Counted from the stretch's first letter, positions 53,709 to 63,873 are shown. The stretch: 63,970 bases of DNA from Tannerella sp. (GCA_031285565.1 JAITVY010000062.1:1-63970), one strand, 5' to 3'. Notes: generated by a model from the letters alone, not told the origin. Numbers and translations: made by a program.

Positions 53709-53806
53709 GTGCGTACGCGGAAAAAACTACGACCGTACGCAAATAAATTTCCGACCGCACGCAAGTAAATTTCCGACCGTATGAAAATTTTGCTCCGACC
53801 GTACGC
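53709..53806 (+). repeat. Five direct repeats phased at 22 bp (iteron-like)
   Basis: GACCGTACGC or close variants start at 53731, 53753, 53775 and 53797, and a diverged copy (GTGCGTACGC) at 53709. All are exactly 22 bp apart, about two helical turns. The intervening 12 bp are AT-rich (AAATAAATTTCC and variants). The array lies 58 nt before the HU-family gene. It looks like an array of protein-binding sites on one DNA face. It is not a CRISPR, because there are no unique spacers. Confidence 0.75.
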
Positions 53807-53863
53807 AGATTTTAAAGTGTGTTTTTTACGTGAAATTTATGTATAACCTAATCCTTAAACATC

Positions 53864-54241
53864 ATGAAGTACAAGAAGATTCAAAAATTGAACCCGCAGG
53901 ATCTTACCGCTCTTGCAAAGTATTATGCATCGCCTGTTAATTCGGGAAAGGTTACGTTGGATGATCTGGCTAACCGTATTGCTCGCAGTTCGTCACTGAC
54001 AAGGGGTGACATACTAAATGTACTCAGCAATTTTTTAGATGAGTTGCCGGAATATCTGAAAGACGGCAAAAGCGTACAATTGGGCGATTTCGGGACCGTC
54101 CGCCTGTCGTTTTCGTCCCAAGGGGTAGATACTGAAGAAGAAGTGAATGCGAGCCTGATAAAAGGTGTCAGAGTGATTTTCACACCAAACGTGAAACTGA
54201 AAGATGAGCTGAACCGTACCTCGTTCGAAGAGGCGAAGTAG
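53864..54241 (+). CDS. HU-family DNA-binding protein
   Basis: 125 aa. It has the HU fold pattern of Bacteroidota 'HU-like' proteins: MKYKKIQKLNPQ at the start, a long N-terminal helix pair (LDDLANRIARSSSLTRGDILNVLSNF, key L/I positions), then the beta arm beginning LGDFGTVRLS and the C-terminal strand VRVIFTPNVKLKDEL. It binds DNA as a dimer. The phased repeats directly upstream could be its own operator, which would make it autoregulatory. A terminator lies about 120 nt downstream. Confidence 0.9.
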   Translation: MKYKKIQKLNPQDLTALAKYYASPVNSGKVTLDDLANRIARSSSLTRGDILNVLSNFLDELPEYLKDGKSVQLGDFGTVRLSFSSQGVDTEEEVNASLIKGVRVIFTPNVKLKDELNRTSFEEAK

Positions 54242-54360
54242 ACATTCGAAGAGGCATTTGGCCTTTATCAATTGAACAAACAGGTGGTTCAATTTCATTA
54301 ATCGGTAGTGAAGGGATGAAATAAGTTAGTGGAGTTTTGCCGTAGTTTTATGGAAAAGAA

Positions 54361-54400
54361 AAAAAGGCTGTCTCAATTTCTTTTGAGACAGCCTTTTTTT
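54361..54400. terminator. Strong bidirectional terminator
   Basis: Stem AAAAAGGCTGTCTCAA/TTGAGACAGCCTTTTT (54361-54376 and 54383-54398) with T-runs on both strands. It lies between the HU gene and the convergent TonB-plug gene. Confidence 0.9.
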
Positions 54401-54450
54401 GTGCCGTGTGACTAATAGCCTGATGGTGTAAGTCCGCTATGCGATATTAT

Positions 54451-56832
54451 TTATTCATTGACTAATTGCACCTTGCTTATGTGGTGAATAAGTTTTCCAT
54501 CATCACTTACTCTTTCAATAAGTATTGTATAAGAAGTCGGAATATCGGCTGAATAAAAATCAAAACTTGCTTCACTGGACTCGTTTGTGTTGATATTGGG
54601 TTTCCAAAATAAAGTCTTTCGCATATCTTTTGTTGAAATTTGTTCGTTGCGCACAGTATAAGAAGGTGAATAAAATTCAATCGACTGCTGGCATCCTAAT
54701 GGATAAACCATTTTAACAATATTCCCATTTGTTTGGCGCTTTGTGCCGCCGGCAGTTTTGGTCGTAACAGAAATTACACCTCCCATCCCTTCAGAACCGA
54801 ATATAGCTGCACGCGTACCTTTTATGATATCAATTTGAGCGACATCTAATATTTCAATATCAGATAAAAAGGCATTATTTGAAAGTAACACACCATCCAA
54901 CATAATGTGTGCAGGTTCTACTCCTTCAAGGCCACCTATGCGTCCTAAGAAGACAAATATATCATTGTTTTTTTTGAGAACATTCGCTCCGGGAATACCA
55001 GATAGAACATTCTCCCATGTAAGTACCGGACGGTTCTCTAAGTATGCCTGGTCAAGGGTATGACTAGCATAACGGGTAAAATCGGAAATCGGTTTGGGCT
55101 TCGGTTCCCGTTTCCGGGCTGTTACACCTATATCCGGTAACTTAATATTCCAGGCAAACGTATTGTCTGTTTGTATCTGCGATCCCAGAGTTCCTTTATA
55201 AGGTCGGTTGAACCTGGGATAAGCTGGGGTGTCAAATGTAATACTATTATTACCATATGAAAGCGATGGTTTCAGCTCTACCCGGAAAAGCGCACTGTCG
55301 GGTGTATCGGGAAGCATAAAACGAAATTGTCCGTTTTGATCCGTTTCAGTAGATGCAAAATAGTTACCTGTAGCGGCGTAGAGTGTCAGGTTCGACCCCT
55401 CAATCGGAGAAGAATTGTAGCCTCCACGTACAATACCGGAGAGTGCAAGTCCGCCATCCCATTCGATATGAGGTGTTTGATAATTACCCTGCAGGATGGC
55501 ATCCACATCATATCGCCGCCATCCCTGTGTCATCATCAGATAATCCAGGTTTATGATCGCCTGCCGGTTATTCTTCCGGAAATATTCCCCCGGCGATTCG
55601 ATATATCCTTTCAATTCGGATGTGAGTAGTAATGTTGAAGCAATACTTTAGAGTGTATCAATATACGAATTTTGATTGTCTGTAACGGATACGGAGAACC
55701 TCCCTTGCAAAGGCTGATTGTTAGTATCTTTCAGGATAACAGTCGAATGTATTTGTTCGTGTGTTTGATATGCCTGTTTGTCTGTCTGGAAATTAACCCG
55801 GGCAAAATCCGCTTCATTCATACAAAAGACAAGGCGTTCGCTGCGAATTTGTTTCTGTTGATCCAATAACAGCATATGCAGGATGCCGGCAGGGAATAAA
55901 TTTTCCTGAAAAGCAATGAATTCTTTCTTTTTATCCCATTGGATAAACTCCTGTACAATGCCACGGCTATGTATCAATAGGTATAGTGGCTCATTTATGA
56001 TTTGATTTAATACGTTTTTTACGGATACCAACAATCGGTTATTAGCCCGTTTTACTTGTAAAGCATACCCCTGTTTATTGGCACCGGGCAGTTTGTGTTT
56101 TTTGATTTCCGGATTATGTTCCGTTTGGCATCGGGCATAATACTCTTTTCCGGGTGTTGTAGTCAGGTAAAATACCCCCATACCCAGATTATTCGATTCG
56201 AAAGAAGTGATTGAATTATCTTCATCATCCACGATCTCGCCTTTAACAGATATACCCAGGCCATTTTCATCGATTGCTTTAAACGCGACATAACAAGCGG
56301 TACCTTCAAGAATTTGTCCACCCTCCGGAAGAAACTGTATATCATAGTCAAGCACTTCTGCATTTGAAGTCTGCTGTTGAGTCCCGCCAATAATAATTTC
56401 GCGTTTAAAAAAATACGCTTCGTCAGAGCTTACCATATAGGGTGCATATGCACGGATCATAAACTTGCCCATCCCGTAATCTTCAAGGATAGGAAGATAG
56501 CCGAAATAACAGGAGTGTTGATCAGGTGCAATTTTAACACGGCAGGCCACCGAATCCAACCCGTCAATAAGTTCTACATAAATAATCTGATCTACTTCGA
56601 GCGGTTGATGTGTGGCTGCATCCACTAGATAAAGCGCAAACCATACCGTATCATTTGTCTGATAAAAATAACGGTCGATATGTGCATAGATTTTTTCCTG
56701 TGGAAACAATTCGCGTTGGTATTCAAATTGTCCGGCAATACTATCTTTCCAATTAGCAAATGATTGTGATTGTATAAAGAAAGGAATGCTTATGAAAAAA
56801 TAAAGAAATACACATTTGATGTATTTGTTCAT
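54451..56832 (-). pseudogene. MG2/TonB-plug-domain protein interrupted by an in-frame stop
   Basis: One continuous frame of 793 codons broken only by TAA at 55648-55650. The N-terminal piece (55648-56832, 394 aa) has a signal peptide and a macroglobulin-like domain (QEKIYAHIDRYFYQTNDTVW, then a FLPEGGQILEG segment). The C-terminal piece (from 55647) reads on through SIASTLLLTSELKGYIE into a carboxypeptidase-like domain and a TonB plug (GVLLSNNAFLSDIEILDV, IIKGTRAAIFGSEGMGGV), ending without a barrel. Homologues are single proteins of about 800-900 aa. Either the gene has a nonsense mutation or two separate proteins are made. Confidence 0.8.
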
Positions 56833-56863
56833 AGGTATATAGAATTTATGTTATTATAAGCCA

Positions 56864-56886
56864 ATATTGCGTTTCTATTGCAATAT
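56864..56886. promoter_or_regulatory. Inverted repeat upstream of the TonB-plug gene
   Basis: ATATTGC (56864-56870) and GCAATAT (56880-56886) separated by 9 nt, 32 nt upstream of the minus-strand start codon. It is a possible operator; no regulator is identified. Confidence 0.35.
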
Positions 56887-57115
56887 AGAAATAAAATCCG
56901 ACAATTGAAAGGATTTGTTAAAATATTTTAGAGATGAAATGTTACTTTTATCTGAAGAAGTAAACAGTCTTAAAAAATGCCTTTTGATTAAAAAAACAGC
57001 TAACTGTGGAGTTTTTGTATTTTTTTTATTATGTTTGTATAAATCAAAGTACTATGAACATGAAACTAGTATATGCTCGTTCCATGCAACTTTAACCTAA
57101 ATAATAAATAATCGT

Positions 57116-57769
57116 ATGAAAAAGATTCTTTTTATAATTGCATTTTTTACATGTGTTTATCCTCTTATAAAGGGACAGGATATTACTGAGCAACAATATT
57201 TGTTTGGTGATTTCAGAAGAGGAACGGTTTTAATGAAGAATAAAACTGTGGTGAATACTTCCCTGAACTATGATTGGTATAGCCAGGAAATGCACTATTA
57301 TGAAAATGGGGAATTAATGATATTGCAGGGGCTTGAATTGATAGATACCGTTTACATTACCGGCTTGAAATTTATTCCTTATAATAACCTGTTTTTAGAG
57401 GTCAATCAACTCAAAGGCGGTAACTTATATATAGCATGGAAAAATAAAGTTATTAACACCGGAAAAGAAGGTCCATTGGGTACAAGATCTCATACAAGTA
57501 ATGCGCAAAGAATGAATATAGAGACTAAACGTGGGGAAGCACCGGCTGATAAAAATGCCATATTCGAATTTGATTATGCCAATGATAATTCATATTATAT
57601 TGTTGTTAACAAGAAAATGAAACAGTTCAATTCAGAGAAAACGTTTCTGAAACTTTTCCCGAAAGAGAAAGCTGAAATTATCAAAGGATATATAAAAGAA
57701 CAGGATCTTGATATGGGTAAGGTCTCTGATGTCGTACGTGTTGTTGATTATAGCATAGGGGTAAATTAG
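57116..57769 (+). CDS. Small exported protein of unknown function
   Basis: 217 aa with a signal peptide (MKKILFIIAFFTCVYPLIKGQ). The mature part is rich in Tyr, Asn and Lys and probably beta-rich, ending in a helical KLFPKEKAEIIKGYIKE block. A broken paralogue lies at 52769-53408. I do not recognise the family. The two copies flank the HU and TonB-plug genes. Confidence 0.75.
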   Translation: MKKILFIIAFFTCVYPLIKGQDITEQQYLFGDFRRGTVLMKNKTVVNTSLNYDWYSQEMHYYENGELMILQGLELIDTVYITGLKFIPYNNLFLEVNQLKGGNLYIAWKNKVINTGKEGPLGTRSHTSNAQRMNIETKRGEAPADKNAIFEFDYANDNSYYIVVNKKMKQFNSEKTFLKLFPKEKAEIIKGYIKEQDLDMGKVSDVVRVVDYSIGVN

Positions 57770-57912
57770 AGTGGAAAAGGCTGTCCTTATGTGATTTTTT
57801 CTTTGATCGGAATAACGATTGCTTTTTTATCATTTGTATAATGTTTTCTGAAACCTGTTTATGATCTTTGTACCGGAATATTCCAACTTCCGGTTTAAAG
57901 ATGTAATTCAGA

Positions 57913-58434
57913 ATGAAAACTATACAGATAAAAAGGGTAACTCTTAATGATATTATTCAACTACAGGAAATTAGCAGACGTACTTTTTCCGAAACATTTG
58001 CTGCTGTAAATACATCAGAAAATATGGCAAAATATCTGGAAGAAGGACTCTCTTCCGCAAAATTGACTGCTGAACTTAATGACAAGGGGTCTGAATTTTA
58101 TTTTGCGATGCTGGACAATCGTGTAATCGGATATTTAAAGCTGAATTCCGGACAATCGCAAACAGAGTTGAAAGATGATAAAGCGCTTGAAATTGAACGG
58201 ATTTATGTGTTGCACGAATTTCTGGGAAAAAGGATAGGGCAAATGCTTTATGAACAGGCAATACAAATTGCACAACGTATAAATGCCGGATATATCTGGT
58301 TAGGCGTTTGGGAAGAGAATCATCGGGCTATGAATTTTTATAAAAAAAACGGATTCGTTGAATTTGATAAGCATATTTTCAAGTTAGGTGATGATGAACA
58401 GACAGATATAATGATGAAATTGGCTTTGGTATAA
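57913..58434 (+). CDS. GNAT-family N-acetyltransferase (PaiA-like)
   Basis: 173 aa. GNAT fold with the acetyl-CoA-binding stretch ERIYVLHEFLGKRIGQMLYEQA (about 96-117, equivalent to Q/RxxGxG/A read as GKRIGQ), then WLGVWEENHRAMNFYKKNGF, a block typical of polyamine/protein acetyltransferases like PaiA. The substrate is unknown. It appears to be a single-gene unit. Confidence 0.9.
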   Translation: MKTIQIKRVTLNDIIQLQEISRRTFSETFAAVNTSENMAKYLEEGLSSAKLTAELNDKGSEFYFAMLDNRVIGYLKLNSGQSQTELKDDKALEIERIYVLHEFLGKRIGQMLYEQAIQIAQRINAGYIWLGVWEENHRAMNFYKKNGFVEFDKHIFKLGDDEQTDIMMKLALV

Positions 58435-58814
58435 AATAGTGTGTTTAACGACGCGAGGATTCTTGTTCAACAAGGAGAGTCGTGCTGTTTAGTATTTTTC
58501 ATCTATCCGATTCGCACACGTAAGGTACAAATTTTAGGGAAATCTTCTTGTGGTTTTTTGTCTTATTGATTGTTTTTATTGCAATTTATGAGATAAATGA
58601 TGTTTTATTTGTAAATGTCTGGCGTTTTGTCGAAATTTGCTTCGCAGTTGTGCATTTTGTTTAAATAATATTGCATTCTAATACTTATTAATCACAAAAT
58701 ACAAAGGTTTGAGCTTATACACAACTTTTTTTGCTTTTTCTTCCTTTTAGAATTTACCCACAGGTAATTTCTGTCATTGAAAGGGATATTTGTTAAACTT
58801 AAAATGTTGATATC
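58435..58814. other. Intergenic region without a gene
   Basis: 380 nt of AT-rich sequence. The only structure I can support is an interrupted hairpin (ACGAC...CTTGTT-c-AACAAG...GTCGT, 58448-58483) just after the acetyltransferase stop, without a T-run. No consensus promoter box was found. Confidence 0.4.
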
Positions 58815-59582
58815 ATGAAAGAAAAACTACTAATGTTATTTTTTTTATTCCTGGTAACATACCCTTATGTTTATGGCCAGGATTCGGAACGGCAACCTGA
58901 TCCTAAAAGTGAAGTGAAGCCGGCGTATGGAGAATATTCCCGCTGGACTATCGGAGTTTTCTTTGGATTTCCTTTTATGAGTGGAGATCTTTCGTCATTT
59001 TCCTCCGGTAAAACTTATTTTGGCGGATCCGGAAGTCTGGTATTGGGATATCAGTTAAACCCGCTATTTGGACTTGATCTTTCTTTTGAAACGGGGAGGA
59101 ATAAATTAGGCTCTCCTGATTATGCTGAGAACTACATCTTGGGACCGGATGCGATGACTTATTATCCTCCGACAACGATTTCCGGGACATTATATTCCGA
59201 TTTGTATTCGAAGGTGAATTTTTCTCAATTTGGAGTAGGGGTGAGTTTAAATCTTAATCATTTATTCACAAAACGTAGTCCACAATTGTGGATGGTTTTA
59301 CTTCAACCTAAAGTGTATGCGCAACATTTTAACCCTTCGGTTTGTGCAAAGAGTGACGACCAGGAAGTAACAGGTTCGTATAACGGTAAAAGCTGGAATA
59401 TAGGACTTGGAGGAGATATTGCCCTACGTGCGCGTATCAGCCAATATTTTGATGCCCAGCTAAGTGGAGGTGTCACCTGGATCGAAAATAATTTTTTCGA
59501 TGGTGTAGAAACAGTGTCCAGGGCAAAAGACAGCTATATGATCGAAGTGAAAATAGGATTAATATATAAATTTCAAAAATAA
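58815..59582 (+). CDS. Outer-membrane beta-barrel protein
   Basis: 255 aa with a signal peptide (ending near YVYGQ). The mature part alternates hydrophobic and polar residues, with Gly/aromatic-rich strands (WTIGVFFGFPFM, LVLGYQLNPLFGLDLSFETG, IGLIYKFQK at the end). The C-terminal aromatic residue pattern and size fit an OmpA- or OmpW-like eight-stranded barrel. It is followed after 7 nt by a large lipoprotein gene, with which it presumably forms a unit. Confidence 0.8.
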   Translation: MKEKLLMLFFLFLVTYPYVYGQDSERQPDPKSEVKPAYGEYSRWTIGVFFGFPFMSGDLSSFSSGKTYFGGSGSLVLGYQLNPLFGLDLSFETGRNKLGSPDYAENYILGPDAMTYYPPTTISGTLYSDLYSKVNFSQFGVGVSLNLNHLFTKRSPQLWMVLLQPKVYAQHFNPSVCAKSDDQEVTGSYNGKSWNIGLGGDIALRARISQYFDAQLSGGVTWIENNFFDGVETVSRAKDSYMIEVKIGLIYKFQK

Positions 59583-59589
59583 GACCACA

Positions 59590-61740
59590 ATGAAAATAAA
59601 ATATGCAATTATGTTCTCATTCCTGATGGTTACAATGAGTAATTGTTATAAGGATGATATAAGTATACTTTACAGTCGCCAGTATGAACTTGAAGAAAGA
59701 CTGAAAGTATTAGAAGAGACCGTTAGTGATATTAACACAGAGATAACCACAATCTGGAATATCCTGAATGCCGGTGATCATGTTTTATCAGTGGAAGATC
59801 TTCCTGATGGTTCGGGATTTAAGATTACCTTCCTGAATGCCGGAGTGAAGATTATTAAACATGGTGTAACCCCTACGGTAGGAGAAAATGGCAACTGGTG
59901 GATCGGAGATAAGGATACAGGTATAAAAGCAGAAGGCAAAGACGGAATAACTCCGGTTATCGGAGTTGCGAAAGACCCTTCCGATCCTTCGGATAATAAC
60001 TATTATTGGACGAAGCAATTGGGCGCTGCACCGGCTACATTCATTCTGGACAGTACCGGTAAAAAGATCCGGGCTAATGCAAGCGATGGACAAGGTGGAC
60101 AATCAGGTCGGACCGGACAGTCTGGTGAGACTCCGGTTGTGAGCATCGCTATGGATACGGATGGCGAATATTATTGGAAAATTAAACCGAATTCTTCGTC
60201 TCCGGCAGATTGGATTCGTGATCAGAATGGACAAAAGATTCCCGCCCATGGACAGAAAGGAGATTCTTTCTTTAAAAGTGTGGATACTTCAAATCCGGAT
60301 TATGTAATTTTTACTCTTGCGGATAATTCAACATTTAAAGTGGGTATATATAAAGAACTTTTTATCAATTTTACAGATGCATCGGATAATCCGGTTACTG
60401 CACCTGTCATGTTAAATTTTGGAACAACAACGGTCATAAAATATACCTGTACTCCCAATGCCGATGTGGTTCTGGTAAATAAACCTGATGGTTGGAGAGC
60501 GTCAATAACAACAATGGACAAAGCAGCAGGAACCGGGCAAGTAACTATCGTTGCTCCGGTTAATGGAACGGGATATAATGAATCAGCAGGAGAGATCGTA
60601 CTGATGGTTACAAATTCCAAAAATATATCTATCCCGGGTGTTATTAATGTTACCGGAGAGCTAAAAGCTTATAAGATTGAAATTCCTGCAGCATGGCAGA
60701 ATATTACCGCTTCCAGTGTGTTTGATGCTTTTGCCGGAACCCGCACTTATATTGTTTATGACCCGGAAGATACTGAGACTAATCCGGCATTGAAACGCCG
60801 GCTGGCAGAGATCGATCTGGAATACATTATCGGGTATGATGGCGCTACGGAAAAACCGGCTGTGGTTGTATATGAAATGGATTATACTTTGAATCCTAAA
60901 GGAGTGCGTAAAAATACAGGAATAATAGCTGCCAATGGAAAACCTGTGGATTGGAACCAGATTTCAGGTACCGATTATTCCGGTATTTATAATTCTTCGG
61001 CTGCATCAGTAACCGCACCTTTTTCTGAATTGTATTATGTTTCCGGTACCGGAATACAATATACTGATCCGGGAGTAGCAACAACGCCGTTAGTTCCTGT
61101 AGCTTATTTGTTTAAAGACTGGGAAGGAAATGAATATCCGGTTGGTAAAATCGGATTACAATACTATATGCTTAAAGGACTGAAAGCTAAGACGTATAAT
61201 GATAATACCAGCATTCCGACTAATATGGATCGTGCACAATGGATTGCCACAACATCCGGAGCATGTTGTATTTTCGGGTATCAGGATGCTAATGATAACA
61301 CGTCGGGAGCATTATCCAGTGCGGATACGCATGGCTTGTTATATAATTGGTATACAGGAGCGAGTGGTAAGTTGGATTATGCAGGTTGGACGGTTCCTGA
61401 GAAAAATGAATTCCAAACATTGTTGGATTATGCAGCTTCTGGTGCCAACCCTCCAGGACGGTTGAGAGCAGTCGGAACAACTTATTGGGATAATGGATCA
61501 TCTAACATTACTAATATAACCGGATTTACGGGACTTGGAACCGGATATAGGGACAAAAGTAATGGCTCGACAGGTTTTGGAATGGATAAATGGTTTGGAG
61601 CAATGTGGACTAAAACAGATGAATCTCCCTGGCTCCCGATACTTAGATTTACAGCTTTTTCTGTTAATCCGGATATGAATGGGCCAGAGACCAAAACAGA
61701 TGGATATACTGTGCGATTAGTTACTACTCAATTATTTTGA
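59590..61740 (+). CDS. Lipoprotein with coiled coil, DUF4988-like repeats and Fibrobacter-type C-terminal domain
   Basis: 716 aa. Lipoprotein signal with cysteine at 19 (TMSNC). A short coiled coil (about 28-55, LEERLKVLEETVSDI) is followed by collagen-like/PL29-N-type repeats (WWIGDKDTGIKAEGKDGITPVIGV, SGQSGETPVVSIAMDTDGEYYW with a recurring D-G-YYW theme, about 110-235). Immunoglobulin-like strands come next (240-370). The C-terminal 170 residues form a Fibrobacter succinogenes major paralogous domain (GLLYNWYTGASG, GWTVPEKNEFQTLLDY). It is probably a surface-exposed binding protein. It is cotranscribed with the barrel upstream. Confidence 0.82.
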   Translation: MKIKYAIMFSFLMVTMSNCYKDDISILYSRQYELEERLKVLEETVSDINTEITTIWNILNAGDHVLSVEDLPDGSGFKITFLNAGVKIIKHGVTPTVGENGNWWIGDKDTGIKAEGKDGITPVIGVAKDPSDPSDNNYYWTKQLGAAPATFILDSTGKKIRANASDGQGGQSGRTGQSGETPVVSIAMDTDGEYYWKIKPNSSSPADWIRDQNGQKIPAHGQKGDSFFKSVDTSNPDYVIFTLADNSTFKVGIYKELFINFTDASDNPVTAPVMLNFGTTTVIKYTCTPNADVVLVNKPDGWRASITTMDKAAGTGQVTIVAPVNGTGYNESAGEIVLMVTNSKNISIPGVINVTGELKAYKIEIPAAWQNITASSVFDAFAGTRTYIVYDPEDTETNPALKRRLAEIDLEYIIGYDGATEKPAVVVYEMDYTLNPKGVRKNTGIIAANGKPVDWNQISGTDYSGIYNSSAASVTAPFSELYYVSGTGIQYTDPGVATTPLVPVAYLFKDWEGNEYPVGKIGLQYYMLKGLKAKTYNDNTSIPTNMDRAQWIATTSGACCIFGYQDANDNTSGALSSADTHGLLYNWYTGASGKLDYAGWTVPEKNEFQTLLDYAASGANPPGRLRAVGTTYWDNGSSNITNITGFTGLGTGYRDKSNGSTGFGMDKWFGAMWTKTDESPWLPILRFTAFSVNPDMNGPETKTDGYTVRLVTTQLF

Positions 61741-61779
61741 AGAAGATGATAGAAATAAAGATTTTCCGGATGCACATTA

Positions 61780-62979
61780 TTATTCTTGGAGACTCCGCAC
61801 CGTTTCATCACTGATGCTATTGACTGCCCATACGGAATTGTTGCAAATAAATGTAACGACAACAAGGCGCATGTGGGGACTTCTTGGCGGATGATGTATC
61901 AATGCAACCATATTGTCGCGGGTTCCAAATATCCATGACCCAAAACGAAAGATATCATCTATATGCCAAAGATTCGCTTGCCGCAACCCTTCTGCAAATT
62001 CGCGATGACCGGCGTCTGCTTCCAGGCTTGCAATGGCAAGCTGACGTAAATGCTCCATGTCTTGTTCAGTCAGGAGCGGTTGCTTGCCATCCGGCGGGCC
62101 TTGTAGTTCAAGCAACTTACCTGGCGTTTGTCCACGTGCAAGCATGCGTTCTTTCTCAATTTCCCTGGAATCCGGAGGCCATTTTATGCCCATGAGAACG
62201 ATGCGGTCACGGATTTCAATCAACTTATGCCAGGTGCGGGTGTCTTCCTGCTGACGGTTAATTTGAAACTGGAGTTGAGAGGCGAAAGAATTGCCATTGA
62301 TGTCGACCACGTCCGGATTGGCGCCTTGATCGAGCAGCCAATCGACTTGATCCAGTTGATAACTGCTGAGTGCCTGATTCAAAACAGTATTGCCTAGCGA
62401 ATTCCGTTTGTTGATATCAGCTCCACGAGTCACCAGCAATTTGAGAGTGCTAAACGTATATTCCCTGGCGGCATCGAAAATGATGGGCGTCATCCCTTTT
62501 ACGGTATTAGGGTCAACTCCGCCATCGAGAAATGCCTGTACGTACAAAGGGCTTTTGGCACGAAGGGCAACACCTAAAGCGGTTCCAAGGCCGGGGATTT
62601 CATGCAAAGGATCGGCGCCGGCTTCTATCAGTAAAGTGATGATTTGCAGTTGTACCGGTTTTTCCCCGGAAGCGCATTGCAGTGCGAAGAAAAGCAGTGT
62701 CATATCCTGCTTGCCTGGACAGTTCAGGTCTGTCGTGGAAATCACCTCCCTGACTTCGTCCAAATCGCCACGCTTTATGGCTTGTGCCAGTATCAGTTGT
62801 GTACTGCTGAAAAAATCTTCAGGAGGCGGTGTTTTCGCACCCCTACATCCGGTCAATGCCGATAATAGTCCTACCAATATGACAAAAATCCGTTTTACAT
62901 AGTAGCACGGGGATGAAGGCCGCCATTGCGCTAAACTGCCAAATGTTAGTGATTTACACTCTGATTTTATTTTGCTCAT
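61780..62979 (-). CDS. Ankyrin-repeat lipoprotein
   Basis: 399 aa from ATG at 62979 (another ATG at 62988). A long N-terminal leader with a lipobox (LLSALTGC, Cys near 45) precedes four or five ankyrin repeats (about 80-235: AQAIKRGDLDEVREVI, LIEAGADP, FLDGGVDPN, LVTRGADINKRN, LLDQGANPDV). A helical C-terminal domain follows. Base composition is distinctly GC-richer and codon use unlike its neighbours. Similar lipoproteins occur next to toxin-delivery loci in Proteobacteria and are often immunity or effector-associated. No toxin is nearby here. Confidence 0.8.
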   Translation of the reverse strand: MSKIKSECKSLTFGSLAQWRPSSPCYYVKRIFVILVGLLSALTGCRGAKTPPPEDFFSSTQLILAQAIKRGDLDEVREVISTTDLNCPGKQDMTLLFFALQCASGEKPVQLQIITLLIEAGADPLHEIPGLGTALGVALRAKSPLYVQAFLDGGVDPNTVKGMTPIIFDAAREYTFSTLKLLVTRGADINKRNSLGNTVLNQALSSYQLDQVDWLLDQGANPDVVDINGNSFASQLQFQINRQQEDTRTWHKLIEIRDRIVLMGIKWPPDSREIEKERMLARGQTPGKLLELQGPPDGKQPLLTEQDMEHLRQLAIASLEADAGHREFAEGLRQANLWHIDDIFRFGSWIFGTRDNMVALIHHPPRSPHMRLVVVTFICNNSVWAVNSISDETVRSLQE

Positions 62980-63053
62980 TTTATGCATAGCCGTTTAAAT
63001 TAAATTCAAAAAAACTGCCTTTGTCAAGGTTTAATTTTATATTTCAATCAGCC

Positions 63054-63413
63054 TTAATCTAATCGTTTGTTTTGTTCTTTGCAAGCAGAAGTCTCTTTAA
63101 TTCTGTATCTGAAAGATTGTTTTTTATTCCCTCTTCTCTCTCCATGCATTTTCCGCCTCCATCCTGATGTTTGCATATATAATTTACTTTTGTGATCAAG
63201 GTCGCCAAGAAGTACAATCGCAAATTTGGGGTTAGAAATATTAATGGTATAATCGAGTGCATAACATTCATCCTCACCATTTGACCAACGCAAAAACTCC
63301 TTGTAATCGTCAGGAAAAACAATATTGAACTCTTGTTCGACAACTGCAATTTGATTCGGATCAGCACCTTTTTGCTTGTACCAGACATTTTCTATTTTTG
63401 ATATGAAACCCAT
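63054..63413 (-). pseudogene. Damaged SMI1/KNR4 immunity-like gene
   Basis: 119-codon frame. It begins like SMI1/KNR4 (SUKH) proteins (YKQKGADPNQIAVVEQEFNIVFPDDYKEFLRWSNG). It then jumps directly to the later ECYALDYTIN...FAIVLLGDLDHKS block, skipping about 50-60 residues of the usual fold. The last 40 residues are basic and not family-like, which suggests a frameshift. SUKH proteins are common immunity proteins of polymorphic toxins. Probably a relic. Confidence 0.65.
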
Positions 63414-63597
63414 TACCCTTAAATCTTACAAAACATGCTCAACCTTTTCCCGAAGAGCACTAACCCTGTTTTTCTGATCTGATTTGATAATCATTCAGTT
63501 TGTTCTTCTGTAAAGATAAGGCGGAGTTTCATTATAATCTGAAACAAATGTTACAATCAAATTTATTTATTGTGTTTTTAACTGCCGGTCAGCTGTT

Positions 63598-63870
63598 TTA
63601 CCGGCAACGAATCATGATTTTTTTTTTCGCACACCCTTCAAAATAGCTATCTATGTCAGCCCCAAAATCGGCTTTAAATTCATCAATGTTATTGCCTTCG
63701 TAGGTAAATGATTCATTTCTGGGGAGTCTGAATTGAAAAGTGCAATTAATTTTGAAAACGGAATCTCTATGAAATTTACTTCATTACGAGCCCAATCATT
63801 TGATTGGTCATTATTTTGAAATGAACAACTGATGAATAAAATTAAAGGAAGATAAAACGGATCACCGTAA
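63598..63870 (-). pseudogene. Relic of a small lipoprotein gene
   Basis: Reading leftward from about 63870, a lipobox-like LPLILFISC is followed by SFQNNDQSNDWARNEVNFIE. After a frameshift near 63725 the frame continues PRNESFTYEGNNIDEFKADFG to a TAA at 63598-63600. No start codon is in frame. It looks like a decayed small lipoprotein or immunity gene. Nothing else is visible in 63414-63597. Confidence 0.5.
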
Positions 63871-63873
63871 AAA

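Noticed and set aside
53584..53784. 66-codon frame across the promoter and repeats upstream of the HU gene
   Set aside because: It covers the promoter palindrome and the repeat array and has no ribosome-binding site or coding character.
53709..53806. Repeat array considered as a CRISPR
   Set aside because: Repeats are 10 bp with similar, not unique, 12-bp intervals and a fixed 22-bp period; there are no cas genes.
62390..62902. 170-codon antisense frame over the ankyrin gene
   Set aside because: The minus-strand frame has clear ankyrin repeats; the plus-strand frame has no family features.
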